From Desulfosoma sp. (GTDB lineage Bacteria > Desulfobacterota > Syntrophobacteria > Syntrophobacterales > DSM-9756): DNA of 64,000 nt. Location of the stretch: the NCBI GenBank assembly GCA_037481875.1, contig JBBFKY010000005.1:163934-227933 (forward strand). Direction: 5' to 3'. Of this stretch, positions 1 to 8,682 are shown piece by piece. A program made the position numbers and the translations under genes. A model generated the notes under the pieces. The model had not been told where the DNA came from. It saw nothing but the letters and a program-made list of their open reading frames with translations, and searched no databases. Every line of letters starts with the position of its first letter. Positions within the stretch are counted from its first letter, which is position 1.

Positions 1-783
1 GCCGCGGCGATCTTTTTCCGCATACACCAGACGTGGTTCTCCCACGATACCCCCCAGTTCTTTGGCCTTGGCCACAGCGTCTTGAAAATTGCCCAGAGCA
101 TCCACAAGTTTGAGTTCCAAAGCCTTTTCACCGCTCAGCACACGACCGTCCGCCACAGCTTGCACTTGATTCGGCGAGAGACGTCGTCCGGCGGCCACAT
201 CCTTAATGAACTGCGTGTGCATCCCTTCCACGGTTTCCTGAAGCAAAGCGATTTCAGCCTCGGTTATTTCTCGTCCTGGATTCCCCACGTCCTTGAACCG
301 ACCGCTTTTCACCGTCACGGTACGATACCCCACCTTATCGAACAACCCTTGCAAATTGGGTAGATGGGCCACCACACCGATACTTCCGGTGAGGGTTCCC
401 GGGTTGGCGATGATGTAACTGGCCGCCGCCGAGGCGTAATAGCCTCCCGAAGCAGCCACGCCGCCAAAGGAGGCTACCACAGGTTTTTCCGCCGCCGTTC
501 GCTGCACTTCACGATACACTTCCTGACTGGCTCCCACACCGCCTCCGGGAGATTCCACACGCAACACCACCGCCTTGACCAAAGGATCCTTTCGAAACTC
601 GCTCAAAGACTCCAACACAGGTCGAGCGTCCGTCAAAAGTCCTTCGATTTCCACCACACCGATTCGGTTGGGCTCCTTTGTCCATTCCCATTGGGGAGCT
701 AGAAGCCAAAGATACAAGCCCACAAAAGGCACAAGCACCACAAAAGCGATCATAAGAAGAATTTTCAAAGTCTTTTTGAACAT
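1..783 (-). CDS. sppA: Signal peptide peptidase SppA (partial, C-terminus off the window)
   Basis: This membrane-anchored serine protease of family S49 degrades signal peptides left in the membrane after export. The visible 261 codons start at ATG 783 behind the purine-rich GAGGGAAAGG. An N-terminal hydrophobic segment (about residues 8-30, rich in L, I, V and F) is followed by the S49 core. That core includes VLRVESPGGGVGASQE (oxyanion-hole region) and GVAASGGYYASAAA, which carries the nucleophilic serine, then TGSIGVV. The spacing fits the short bacterial form of about 290-300 residues, so only some 30-40 residues should be missing beyond the left edge. The gene follows rpsA, separated by a hairpin, in the hisC-cmk-rpsA-sppA order found in other Desulfobacterota. 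The catalytic lysine should lie in the visible half, but I did not pinpoint it. Confidence 0.9.
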   Translation of the reverse strand, partial: MFKKTLKILLMIAFVVLVPFVGLYLWLLAPQWEWTKEPNRIGVVEIEGLLTDARPVLESLSEFRKDPLVKAVVLRVESPGGGVGASQEVYREVQRTAAEKPVVASFGGVAASGGYYASAAASYIIANPGTLTGSIGVVAHLPNLQGLFDKVGYRTVTVKSGRFKDVGNPGREITEAEIALLQETVEGMHTQFIKDVAAGRRLSPNQVQAVADGRVLSGEKALELKLVDALGNFQDAVAKAKELGGIVGEPRLVYAEKDRRG

Positions 784-802
784 AGCCTTTCCCTCAAAAG
801 CA

Positions 803-832
803 AACACCCGGCATCACACAAAGCCGGGTGTT
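803..832 (-). terminator. Hairpin between rpsA and sppA, likely terminator or attenuator
   Basis: Two perfectly complementary 10-base arms (AACACCCGGC at 803-812 and GCCGGGTGTT at 823-832) flank a 10-base loop. Read on the minus strand, the stem is followed by TTGCTTTTG, a broken T-tract. It lies just past the rpsA stop and 20 bases before the sppA start, so it probably lowers read-through into sppA. Confidence 0.65.
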
Positions 833-885
833 CGATAACCCAAAGGCAAGAACACGAACATCAGGTTTGGGAAAAGCGCCGAGTT

Positions 886-2661
886 TTATTCTTCCTGGGC
901 ACTTTCCGCGTTCTGGCGCGCTGCCGCTTCCAAAACTTCTCTCAAGTTGGTGGTGGCGGCTTTGGGGCTGTTTATGTATTCCTTGTACTCGCTACGTTCT
1001 TCGTGTTCTTCGGCCTTCTTGATGGACAAGCCGATCTTTCGGTCTTTGGGCGAGATATTTATCACCTTGGCCGTCACCTGGTCCCCGACTTTGTATTCGT
1101 CCGGAGCTCCCTTGGCCTTTTCCTTGCCGATTTCCGAAACATGCACCAGCCCTTCGATGCCCTCTTCCAGCTCCACAAAGAGGCCGAAGTCGGTCACATT
1201 GGTCACCGGCCCCGTAATTACGCTGCCCACCGGATAACGTTGAGCCACGCTTTCCCATGGATCAGGTTCCAACTGTTTGATACCCAAAGAAAATCTTTCG
1301 TTTTCCTTATCAATATTCAAAACGATGGCCTGAACTTCTTGACCTTTCTTATAAACCTCTGAAGGATGTCGAATACGCTTGATCCAGGAAATATCCGAGA
1401 TGTGCACCAGGCCGTCGATCCCTTCATCAATGCCGATGAAGATGCCGAAGTCTGTGATGTTTTTAATCTTGCCGGAAATGATGGTTCCAACAGGATATTT
1501 TTCGGAAATGACACTCCACGGATTGGGTTCCAACTGCTTCATGCCCAAAGAAATACGCTTTCGGGCGGGATCGATGCTCAAAATCACAGCTTCCACCTTG
1601 TCCCCGACACTCAAGATCTTGGACGGATGCCGAATCTTGCGTGTCCAGGACATTTCAGACACGTGAATGAGTCCTTCAATACCTTCTTCGATTTCCACAA
1701 ACGCCCCGTAGTCCGTCAAACTGACCACCTTGCCTTGAATCTTGGTGCCCACGGGGTACTTTTCAGCGGCGTTGGTCCAGGGATCAGGCTGAAGCTGCTT
1801 AAGGCCCAAGGAAACCCGCTCGTTTTCTCGATCGAAATGAAGCACTTTAACCTTGATGGTATCTCCAATCTGGCACAATTCCGAAGGGTGTCCCACGCGA
1901 CCCCAACTCATGTCCGTAATGTGCAGCAGGCCGTCGATACCTCCCAGGTCCACAAAAACACCATAGTCGGTGATATTCTTGACCACGCCTTCCATGACCT
2001 TGCCCTCCTCCAACAGTGACAAGGTCTGGCCTTTCTGACGTTCTCGTTCCTTTTCCAAAAGCACGCGCCGAGACAACACCACGTTGCGGCGTTTCTTGTT
2101 GTATTTGAGGATCTTGAAATCAAAGGTTTTGCCGATGAGGGCATCCAGGTTGCGTACAGGACGCAGATCCACTTGTGAGCCCGGCACAAAGGCTTGAATG
2201 CCGATGTCTACAGCCAAACCTCCCTTGACCCGGGAGACCACCTTACCCTGAATGACACCGTCTTCATTGTAGATACGGCTGATGTCGTCCCAAACTTTTA
2301 TCTTTTCCGCCTTTTCTTTGGACAGAAAGACGGTTCCTTCATCGTCGTCGTGGTATTCCAAAAGCACGTCCACCTCGTCTCCGATGGCAACTTCCAGATT
2401 CCCCTTTTCATCCTTGAATTCGGAAATGGGAATCTCTCCTTCGGACTTGTAGCCGATATCCACCATGACATAGTCATCCGAAATTTGGACAACCCTTCCT
2501 CGAACGACTTCCCCTTCCTGAATGTTGCCGAAGCTCTGGGCATAGAGCTTCTCAAAGCTGTCGCCATCCACATCATCCGTGTCGGCTTCGTGATCCGTTA
2601 AGACTTCCTGCATTTTTTGCTGCTGCATTTCTAAATTTTCCGTGGTTTCTTTCGTCATCAT
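886..2661 (-). CDS. rpsA: 30S ribosomal protein S1
   Basis: S1 binds mRNA on the small ribosomal subunit and helps initiation on structured leaders. The 591-residue product shows the six-repeat layout of OB-fold S1 domains: two divergent N-terminal domains, then four strongly alike repeats with signatures such as ITDYGVFVDL, LTDYGAFVEI, ITDFGIFIGI and VTDFGLFVEL, each followed by a LxHxSE/D motif. The size fits the Gram-negative six-domain family. I place the start at ATG 2661 (MMTKETTE), which has AAGGGGG about ten bases upstream. The open frame continues to a TTG at 2736, but that extension looks non-coding. It sits 87 bases downstream of cmk and is probably co-transcribed with hisC and cmk. 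The extreme C-terminus (about residues 555-591) is a low-complexity tail. Confidence 0.97.
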   Translation of the reverse strand: MMTKETTENLEMQQQKMQEVLTDHEADTDDVDGDSFEKLYAQSFGNIQEGEVVRGRVVQISDDYVMVDIGYKSEGEIPISEFKDEKGNLEVAIGDEVDVLLEYHDDDEGTVFLSKEKAEKIKVWDDISRIYNEDGVIQGKVVSRVKGGLAVDIGIQAFVPGSQVDLRPVRNLDALIGKTFDFKILKYNKKRRNVVLSRRVLLEKERERQKGQTLSLLEEGKVMEGVVKNITDYGVFVDLGGIDGLLHITDMSWGRVGHPSELCQIGDTIKVKVLHFDRENERVSLGLKQLQPDPWTNAAEKYPVGTKIQGKVVSLTDYGAFVEIEEGIEGLIHVSEMSWTRKIRHPSKILSVGDKVEAVILSIDPARKRISLGMKQLEPNPWSVISEKYPVGTIISGKIKNITDFGIFIGIDEGIDGLVHISDISWIKRIRHPSEVYKKGQEVQAIVLNIDKENERFSLGIKQLEPDPWESVAQRYPVGSVITGPVTNVTDFGLFVELEEGIEGLVHVSEIGKEKAKGAPDEYKVGDQVTAKVINISPKDRKIGLSIKKAEEHEERSEYKEYINSPKAATTNLREVLEAAARQNAESAQEE

Positions 2662-2748
2662 TGAACTGACTACCCCCTTGTCCGAATTTCGGCTGACGCC
2701 GTCTTTACTGGGTGCGCACCATAGCAGACACGCCAACCCTTGACAATG

Positions 2749-3441
2749 CTAATCTGCACGGGATCTTTGAGCCCCGGTCTCTTTTTTCGCGTTCGTCACG
2801 AGATCCGTCACGACCTGCAGCACCTGAGTAACGGAAAGCCCCGAAGTGTCGATGACCACCGCACCATCGGCAGGTTTCAAAGGCGCTAGAAAGCGATTGG
2901 CATCGGCATGGTCTCTCGATTCAATGGCCTGCAAGACAGCCTGAAAATCAGCCTTCGTTCCTTGTTCATGGTATTGGGCCACACGACGTCTGGCCCTTTC
3001 CTCGCTGGAGGCTGTAAGAAATATTTTGACTTCAGCCGTGGGAAACACCACCGTGCCCATGTCCCGACCTTCGGCCACCACAAGAGATGTGTCGCTCAGA
3101 CGTCTTTGCTGTTCCAAAAGGAATCGGCGTACGGGTTTCTTTTGAGCGATGCTGGAAGCGGCTTGAGTGATTTCCGGGCTGCGAATTTCCAAGCCCAAGG
3201 AAACCCCTTGCCAAAAAATGTGAAGTTTCTGGTCTTGAACGACAAAGGCAAGGGGCAACGTCGGCAGGACTCGCTCCAGGGTGGCATCATCGGCGTCCAG
3301 TAGACGCTCTTGCGTCAAAGCCCAGGCCACCGCACGGTACATGGCTCCGGAATCCAAATACACGCCCCCAAGCCTTTCGGCCAGGAGTCGAGCAATGGTG
3401 CTTTTTCCGGAACCTGCCGGTCCGTCAATGGCAATGATCAT
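2749..3441 (-). CDS. cmk: Cytidylate kinase
   Basis: This enzyme phosphorylates CMP and dCMP to the diphosphates with ATP, recycling cytidine nucleotides in the cytosol. The 230-residue protein opens with the P-loop GPAGSGKST (residues 7-15), followed by LDSGAMYRAVAW, which forms the CMP-binding region. The family signature VAEGRDMGTVVFP appears near the middle, and the lid region contains RARRRV. Length is normal for the short bacterial form. The start codon overlaps the hisC stop by four bases (ATGA), which implies translational coupling. The cmk-rpsA pairing is widespread in bacteria and supports the call. Confidence 0.97.
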   Translation of the reverse strand: MIIAIDGPAGSGKSTIARLLAERLGGVYLDSGAMYRAVAWALTQERLLDADDATLERVLPTLPLAFVVQDQKLHIFWQGVSLGLEIRSPEITQAASSIAQKKPVRRFLLEQQRRLSDTSLVVAEGRDMGTVVFPTAEVKIFLTASSEERARRRVAQYHEQGTKADFQAVLQAIESRDHADANRFLAPLKPADGAVVIDTSGLSVTQVLQVVTDLVTNAKKETGAQRSRAD

Positions 3442-4544
3442 GGTTGGAACTGTTCCAAAACCTTGGCAAAAGTCCGAAGAAACCGCTCGTTTTCTTCAGG
3501 AAGTCCCACATTGACACGAACATAACGATCAAGCCCGTAGGCATTCATGGCTCGAATAATTACCCCTTCGCGAAGCATGGCTTCATAAACCTTTTTGGCG
3601 TCTACGGGAACAGCAATGAGAAAGAAATTGGTCGAGGTACGTAGATAAGGGACCCCGAGAGCCTCAAGGCCTCGATACAGAAACTTCAAGCCTTCATGGA
3701 CCACGGCACGGCTTTTTTCCAGGAACTCATCGTCATCCAGAGCCGCCAGAGCGGCCGTTTGGGCCAGAGTACCCACATTGAAAGGCTGACGTACGCGGTG
3801 CAGAAAGGACGCCAATTGAGGATCCATAACACCGTAGCCGATGCGAAGGCCCGCCAAACCATAAGCTTTGGAAAAGGTGCGCGTCGTCACGACCCAGGGC
3901 CCTTGCGTGGAAACGAAATCCAACCCGTCAAAGGTGGAACCCATGGGAGCAAATTCGATATAAGCTTCGTCAATCACAACCACGACGTCGGAAGGCAGTT
4001 TTTGAAAAAAGTCTCGAAAAGCCTCTTCGGATAAAACGGTTCCGGTGGGATTGTTGGGATTATTGACGAAAATGAGACGCGTTCGATCGGTAACGGCCCC
4101 GAGGATTCCTTCTAAATCAATGGCAAAATCTTTTAAGGGCACAGAGACCACCGTGCCGCCTACCGTCTGGACGGCCAGCTGATACACGAGAAAGGACGGG
4201 TTAGGAATGACCACCTCAAGCCCGGGTCGAATCAAGGTTCGAATGACCAGCTCAATGATTTCATTGGACCCGTTGCCCAAGACCACCCCTTCCATGGGGA
4301 CTTTCAGTTTTTCGGCGATCCTTCGGCGGAGATAATACCCGCTACCGTCCGGATAGCGGTGCAGACCGCCAAGCTTTTCTCGAATGGCCGCCACAGCCTT
4401 TGGTGAAGGTCCCAAGGGATTTTCATTGCTGGCCAGTTTGATGGAATTGGTGATCCCGAGCTCTCTTTCCAGCTCTTCAATGGGCTTACCGGGCGGATAA
4501 GGATCAATGGCGGCGATATGCGGGGGCACCAAGCGAGAAACCAA
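3438..4544 (-). CDS. hisC: Histidinol-phosphate aminotransferase
   Basis: This PLP-dependent fold-type I enzyme converts imidazole-acetol phosphate and glutamate to histidinol phosphate in histidine synthesis. The 368-residue protein has the N-terminal motif KLASNENPLGPS, the turn FVNNPNNPTGT, the aspartate site VVVIDEAYIEF, and TRTFSKAYGLAGLRIGYG, which carries the lysine that binds PLP. I accept the TTG at 4544 because AAAGGAG lies about ten bases before it and no later start has a better site. HisC homologues can also act on aromatic amino acids, so the physiological substrate could be broader. It heads the hisC-cmk-rpsA transcript. No other his gene is visible in the window. Confidence 0.93.
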   Translation of the reverse strand: MVSRLVPPHIAAIDPYPPGKPIEELERELGITNSIKLASNENPLGPSPKAVAAIREKLGGLHRYPDGSGYYLRRRIAEKLKVPMEGVVLGNGSNEIIELVIRTLIRPGLEVVIPNPSFLVYQLAVQTVGGTVVSVPLKDFAIDLEGILGAVTDRTRLIFVNNPNNPTGTVLSEEAFRDFFQKLPSDVVVVIDEAYIEFAPMGSTFDGLDFVSTQGPWVVTTRTFSKAYGLAGLRIGYGVMDPQLASFLHRVRQPFNVGTLAQTAALAALDDDEFLEKSRAVVHEGLKFLYRGLEALGVPYLRTSTNFFLIAVPVDAKKVYEAMLREGVIIRAMNAYGLDRYVRVNVGLPEENERFLRTFAKVLEQFQP

Positions 4545-4786
4545 GAGATTCGGGCTCCTTTCACAGGTCGTGGGCTTTGATGAAGTTTACGCAAAGGCTT
4601 ATAAAAAAGAGCCGCTCAAAACGCAAGCTTTTGTGGTGTCTTGATCCGGTTCTGTTAATATGTTTTAAATGACCCTCAAGGAGTGGGTGGCGTTTTGACG
4701 ACCGGCACACAGGATTCCTCATCAAACATGCAAACCGAAATGGCGCCGGGAAAAACGCCGTCATAAAAGGGAGGCGGACGCAAAAG

Positions 4787-5800
4787 ATGGTCAAGAAAAA
4801 ACAATCCTTAACGCCAATGCTGGACGAGGACCTTCCGCCCGAGAGCATTCAGGAAGAAGAGCTCTTGTTCGAAACTGAGGATTTTTCTCTTCAGGATGAA
4901 ACGATTCCGGACACGCCTCGCACTGACTGGCCTCAGGTCTACGATCCTTTACGAGCGTATCTAGAAGAAATCAAGAGATACCCTCTGTTGAGCCGGGAAG
5001 AAGAAACCCAATTGGCCATTCGATACAAGGAAAAGGGCGATCTGGAAGCGGCCTACAAACTGGTCACATCCAATCTGCGACTTGTGGTGAAGATCGCCAT
5101 GGATTTTCAGCGCCACTGGATGCAGAATCTCATGGACCTCATTCAGGAAGGAAACATCGGCCTCATGCAGGCGGTCAAAAAATTCGACCCGTACCGAGGC
5201 TATAAATTCTCTTATTACGCCTCTTTCTGGATCAAGGCCTACATCATCAAATTCATTATGGACAACTGGAAGCTGGTCAAAATCGGGACCACCCAGGCTC
5301 AAAGGAAACTCTTTTTCAATTTGCGCAAAGAAAAAGAACGTTTGGAAGCCCAAGGAATCGAAGCGAGTCCCAAACTGCTAAGCCAGCGTTTGGATGTGAA
5401 GGAATCTGAAGTGACCGAAATGGACATGCGGTTGGCAAGCGGCGAAATCTCCTTGGATGCACCCCTGGATCATGACTCCACCGACACCCATAAGGCCTTT
5501 TTGCCGGCTCGAGAAATTCCCGCAGACGACCTGCTCGCCGATGCCGAAGCCAAAGCCATTCTCCAAGAAAAGCTGAAACGATTTCGAGAAGGCCTTAAGG
5601 GCAAGGAGGCTGTCATTTTCGATCATCGACTTCTAGCCGATGAGCCCATGACCTTGCAGGAAATCGGAGATCAATTTGGTATCAGCCGTGAACGGATTCG
5701 ACAAATCGAAAGCCGCTTGAAGAAAAGACTCAGAGCTTACCTGGAAGAGGAAGTCGAAGATTTGGAGCTTCTTCAAGAAAGTCTCATCGACGCCTCATGA
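4787..5800 (+). CDS. rpoH: RNA polymerase sigma factor RpoH (sigma-32 type)
   Basis: This sigma factor directs RNA polymerase to heat-shock promoters. The 337-residue protein has region 1.2 (YDPLRAYLEEIKRYPLLSRE), region 2 with NLMDLIQEGNIGLMQAVKKF and SYYASFWIKAYI, and region 4 with a final helix-turn-helix (ISRERIRQIESRLKKRLR). The stretch QRKLFFNLRKEK just after region 2 matches the RpoH box that separates sigma-32 from RpoD and RpoS. An acidic N-terminal extension of about 45 residues is somewhat longer than in the E. coli protein. The ATG is preceded by GGGAGG about eleven bases upstream. The gene stands alone, divergent from hisC. RpoH is usually regulated by translation and by chaperone-mediated turnover; nothing in the short leader shows this. 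Confidence 0.92.
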   Translation: MVKKKQSLTPMLDEDLPPESIQEEELLFETEDFSLQDETIPDTPRTDWPQVYDPLRAYLEEIKRYPLLSREEETQLAIRYKEKGDLEAAYKLVTSNLRLVVKIAMDFQRHWMQNLMDLIQEGNIGLMQAVKKFDPYRGYKFSYYASFWIKAYIIKFIMDNWKLVKIGTTQAQRKLFFNLRKEKERLEAQGIEASPKLLSQRLDVKESEVTEMDMRLASGEISLDAPLDHDSTDTHKAFLPAREIPADDLLADAEAKAILQEKLKRFREGLKGKEAVIFDHRLLADEPMTLQEIGDQFGISRERIRQIESRLKKRLRAYLEEEVEDLELLQESLIDAS

Positions 5801-5998
5801 AAAAGCAGGCGGGAGCCCGAAACCCTAGGCCCGTAGACTTTTTAGCCAACAGTCGGCACGGCGGGGACAAGGTTTAGGAAAAGGTTTATCATTTTGTGCC
5901 CGAAGGGGTGCATCGGTGCGTGGTCCCTTCGCTTTTGTGACAGGGCTTACCGACTTCCCTAGTGAGCGGATGGAAAGGCTGAGGATCTTCATGAGACT

Positions 5999-6853
5999 TC
6001 AAGGCAGTGCGGCGTCAAAGGTCACCAAACGCAGCGCGTTTTGGCCGAGAATCGCCGTCTTTTCTTCAGGCATGAGCCCAGCCTCGTCCATGTCCTTTTC
6101 ATAGCGGCTTGGGGGCAACAAAGGATAGTCGCTGCCAAAAAGGATTCGGTCACAACCTACAATGTCAAGGGCCTGCCGATACACGCTGCTGCGATAAAGA
6201 AAGGGCGATGCAGCGGTGTCATAATACACATGGGCTAGTATCTGCGGCGCTTCCTTTTTGAGCAGTTCGTAAAAAAAGAGGCCTCCTCCCCAATGGGCCA
6301 AAATCAGAGGCACGTCCCGACACATGGAAGCCAGCTGGTAGTAAAAGCCCAAGCCAAAAGGCGCCTTTCCCGGGTACAGGTGGCCAACGGGCTCGTTGGC
6401 ATGCACAAGCATCAAACGTCCGAATGAACGGCACAACGTCATGAGCGCCTCATAGGCTTTCAAAGCCCGTCTTTCGTCACAAGCCTCATACACTGCCAAT
6501 TCTCCTAGACCTGCAACCCCGGCCTCCAGGCATCGGGAGGCCTCGTTCACAGCCCAGTCAGAAAGAGCGTCAAAGCAGGCCAGGGGTATCAGCCGTCGTG
6601 AATTTTGTGCCGCCGATTCCAGCACGTAGTCGTTATGGCGTCGAGCCGTTTCCCGATTCTTCCACGGGAACCCAAAAATCACGGCGCCGTCCACACCGTT
6701 TTGCTCCATGGCTTCCAGCACGGCAGGCGTATCGACCAAGCGTGCTTTAGGATGGCCGTACAAAGCACGAAAGGCAGGCTCTCCGTCAAAAAAACGTTCT
6801 CGATCCGCGACCACTTCAGGAGGAAAACTGTGGACGTGAAAATCTATTTTCAT
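5999..6853 (-). CDS. Amidohydrolase-family (Amidohydro_2) metal-dependent hydrolase
   Basis: A TIM-barrel protein of the amidohydrolase 2 / TatD-like group. The 284-residue sequence has the metal-binding HxH at FHVHSFP near the N-terminus, then LVHANEP, LILAHWGGG and LFGSDYPLLPPSRY, matching the histidine and aspartate ligands of the family. Members hydrolyse or decarboxylate cyclic or aromatic substrates, so the substrate cannot be deduced. The start at ATG 6853 is set by GAAGGAGA seven bases upstream; the open frame extends nine codons further without support. It is a single gene between rpoH and a divergent inositol-phosphatase gene, so context gives no pathway clue. Confidence 0.8.
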   Translation of the reverse strand: MKIDFHVHSFPPEVVADRERFFDGEPAFRALYGHPKARLVDTPAVLEAMEQNGVDGAVIFGFPWKNRETARRHNDYVLESAAQNSRRLIPLACFDALSDWAVNEASRCLEAGVAGLGELAVYEACDERRALKAYEALMTLCRSFGRLMLVHANEPVGHLYPGKAPFGLGFYYQLASMCRDVPLILAHWGGGLFFYELLKKEAPQILAHVYYDTAASPFLYRSSVYRQALDIVGCDRILFGSDYPLLPPSRYEKDMDEAGLMPEEKTAILGQNALRLVTFDAALP

Positions 6854-6932
6854 CGTTGTCTCCTTCAGTGTTAAGGACATGAAGGCTACAGAAGGTTTTC
6901 AAGTTAACGCAAACCCTTGCAAGGAGGCAATT

Positions 6933-7784
6933 GTGAAAGATTCCGGGAGAAACCCTTCCAGCTCTGTTCTCTCACCCCAGGAAGTCCATAAGGCACGTAC
7001 GACCGCTCGATTGGCCATCTTTGAAGCCGGCTCCTATATACGAGAAAAATTTGAATCCCAAGGCCTTCAGGTGGAAAGCAAAGGGGTTTCTGATTACGTC
7101 ACCGAAGTGGACCGATTCTGTGAAGAGCTCATTCTAAAGCGTCTTCGATCTTCTTTTCCAGACCACACCTTGATGTCTGAAGAACGAGCTGTGGAAAACC
7201 ATTCCCCTTCCCATGTCTGGATCGTGGATCCCTTGGACGGCACGACCAACTTCATTCATGGATTTCCCATGATTGCCATTTCCATTGCTCTGGCGGTTCG
7301 GGGCACCGTGGTTATGGGATGGGTGTTCGATCCTTTGCGACGCGAACTCTTTGAAGTGCATCAGGGTGTCGGAGCCTGGTGTAACGATCGTCCTCTTCCT
7401 TCGATTCCTCAAAAACCCTTGCACGAGGCCCTTTTAGCCACAGGGTTTCCTTTCCGTTCCAAAAAGTTTTTGGACCCGTATCTTCAAGTTTTTAAGGAAG
7501 TCTTTGCTGAAGTCACCGGTATTCGAAGGGCCGGATCCGCCGCCCTGGATCTTGCCTACGTCGCAGCCGGCCGCGTGCAAGGGTTTTGGGAAATCGGGTT
7601 GAAACCCTGGGACATAGCTGCCGGAGCCCTCCTCATTCAAGAAACCAAGGGATTGGTTACAGATTTTTGGGGAAGATCGGCTTACCTGGAAAGCGGCCAC
7701 ATCGTGGCCGGATCTTCTCTTGTTCACCGTTTTCTACTGGAAAAAATCGAACCCCTTCGAGAAGCTCTTGGCCCAATACTCTGA
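6933..7784 (+). CDS. Inositol monophosphatase family protein (SuhB-like)
   Basis: A Mg-dependent, Li-sensitive phosphatase of the inositol monophosphatase superfamily. The 283-residue protein shows the metal sites MSEE (about residue 70) and WIVDPLDGTTNFIHGFP, and the C-terminal signature GLKPWDIAAGALLIQE. I choose the GTG at 6933 because a full AAGGAGG lies five bases before it; the ATG at 6879 has no such site and would overlap the divergent neighbour's leader. The substrate may be inositol-1-phosphate, a related sugar phosphate, or PAP. Some relatives also act in rRNA transcription antitermination (SuhB). It is monocistronic. Confidence 0.85.
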   Translation: MKDSGRNPSSSVLSPQEVHKARTTARLAIFEAGSYIREKFESQGLQVESKGVSDYVTEVDRFCEELILKRLRSSFPDHTLMSEERAVENHSPSHVWIVDPLDGTTNFIHGFPMIAISIALAVRGTVVMGWVFDPLRRELFEVHQGVGAWCNDRPLPSIPQKPLHEALLATGFPFRSKKFLDPYLQVFKEVFAEVTGIRRAGSAALDLAYVAAGRVQGFWEIGLKPWDIAAGALLIQETKGLVTDFWGRSAYLESGHIVAGSSLVHRFLLEKIEPLREALGPIL

Positions 7785-7887
7785 GGTTTTTTGACCCCGG
7801 GAACCATAACCGGAGAAGCACAACAGAACCACGCGCCGGCGGCTCAAACCGCTCGACCATAGCCCAGCTGAACCAAAGGATCCCTGT

Positions 7888-8046
7888 AGGGGCGCACCGA
7901 TGTGTGCGCCCCTAATTCCAACAAAGGACGAATGATTTCAGGGCGGACACATAAATCCGCCCCACAGGCCGTCTTACGTGCTGGATCTAAAGGTCCAGAA
8001 GGCCCATGGTCTGGGAGTGGTTTAGGGCGGGCACATAGGTCCGCCC
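7888..8046. repeat. Group of three GC-rich intergenic palindromes
   Basis: The 368-base gap between 7785 and 8152 holds no supported gene but has three palindromes. The first is perfect over 11 bases: TAGGGGCGCAC (7888-7898) and GTGCGCCCCTA (7905-7915). The second pairs GGGCGGA (7941-7947) with TCCGCCC (7956-7962). The third pairs GGGCGG (8025-8030) with CCGCCC (8041-8046). Similar elements recur near 26.4, 45.5, 50.7 and 54.4 kb, so this is a dispersed family rather than a gene-specific structure. The first could also terminate the upstream phosphatase transcript, though no T-tract follows. Confidence 0.75.
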
Positions 8047-8152
8047 CTGCAAGTCATTTTTTGTGGCGGGAACACGGGTCTGACCCCTTGGGTTCAGGAA
8101 TGAGAAGACGAAAACCAGTGAAGCTCGCTTTTCTCCATTCCAGGGCGGCTGC

Positions 8153-8551
8153 TTACTCCTTGGTCCAGGTGGTTGGAGGAACCACATTCATGGCCATAAG
8201 TTTTTTGCTGGTTTCATAAACCACTTCCATTTTTCTTGGGGTGAGCACATGGCTCACGACTCCTAGCCCGAAAACAGGATGCCAGATCAGGTCCCCTTCC
8301 TTGTACGACTCAGACATGTTGTATTCAGGAACCCCTTCCCGGCTTGCTTCCAAAAGGCGAGCACGCCAGTCTTCCTCCGTTTTGGGCTTGGGACTCCCCT
8401 TGAGAAGCACCGACGGCATCATGTCGTCTTCGTCTTCTATGAGGATCCCTTCCTCTTCGTCCTCAAAATCCAGATCCGCGCCGCCTTCAAAATCCAGGCT
8501 GTCGTCTTCGTAATCTTCCATCAAATCATCTTTATCCACGTCTTTGGCCAT
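8153..8551 (-). CDS. Conserved-looking acidic hypothetical protein with a CarD/tudor-like C-terminal region
   Basis: I do not recognise a named family. The 132-residue protein has a very acidic N-terminal half (runs of D and E through about residue 50), a middle segment with KPKTEEDWRARLLEAS, and a C-terminal part, YKEGDLIWHPVFGLGVV, followed by a strand-rich stretch ending MAMNVVPPTTW. The pattern GDLIWHPVFGLGVV resembles the small beta-barrel of CarD, Mfd and UvrD C-terminal domains, which bind RNA polymerase, but the match is only by eye. The start at ATG 8551 follows GGAGAG seven bases away; the open frame continues seven codons upstream. It is divergent from the transporter gene at 8683. 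Confidence 0.6.
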   Translation of the reverse strand: MAKDVDKDDLMEDYEDDSLDFEGGADLDFEDEEEGILIEDEDDMMPSVLLKGSPKPKTEEDWRARLLEASREGVPEYNMSESYKEGDLIWHPVFGLGVVSHVLTPRKMEVVYETSKKLMAMNVVPPTTWTKE

Positions 8552-8682
8552 CGCAACACTCTCCATCTTCATTCTGGGCTTTACCCCGCAAGGTGCCGAG
8601 ACTATTAAAACCGAGTTGTGTGCAGGTCAAGCCTTTTCCCGTATGGAAACTCGAAACCCTTCTCAGGCACCGGAGGCTGCGG

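Noticed and set aside
2662..2736. Longer rpsA start at TTG 2736
   Set aside because: The added residues are not S1-like and AAGGGGG points to ATG 2661.
7785..7890. Possible tRNA-like sequence in the gap after the inositol-phosphatase-type gene
   Set aside because: No cloverleaf with a proper T-arm and acceptor stem could be drawn on either strand.
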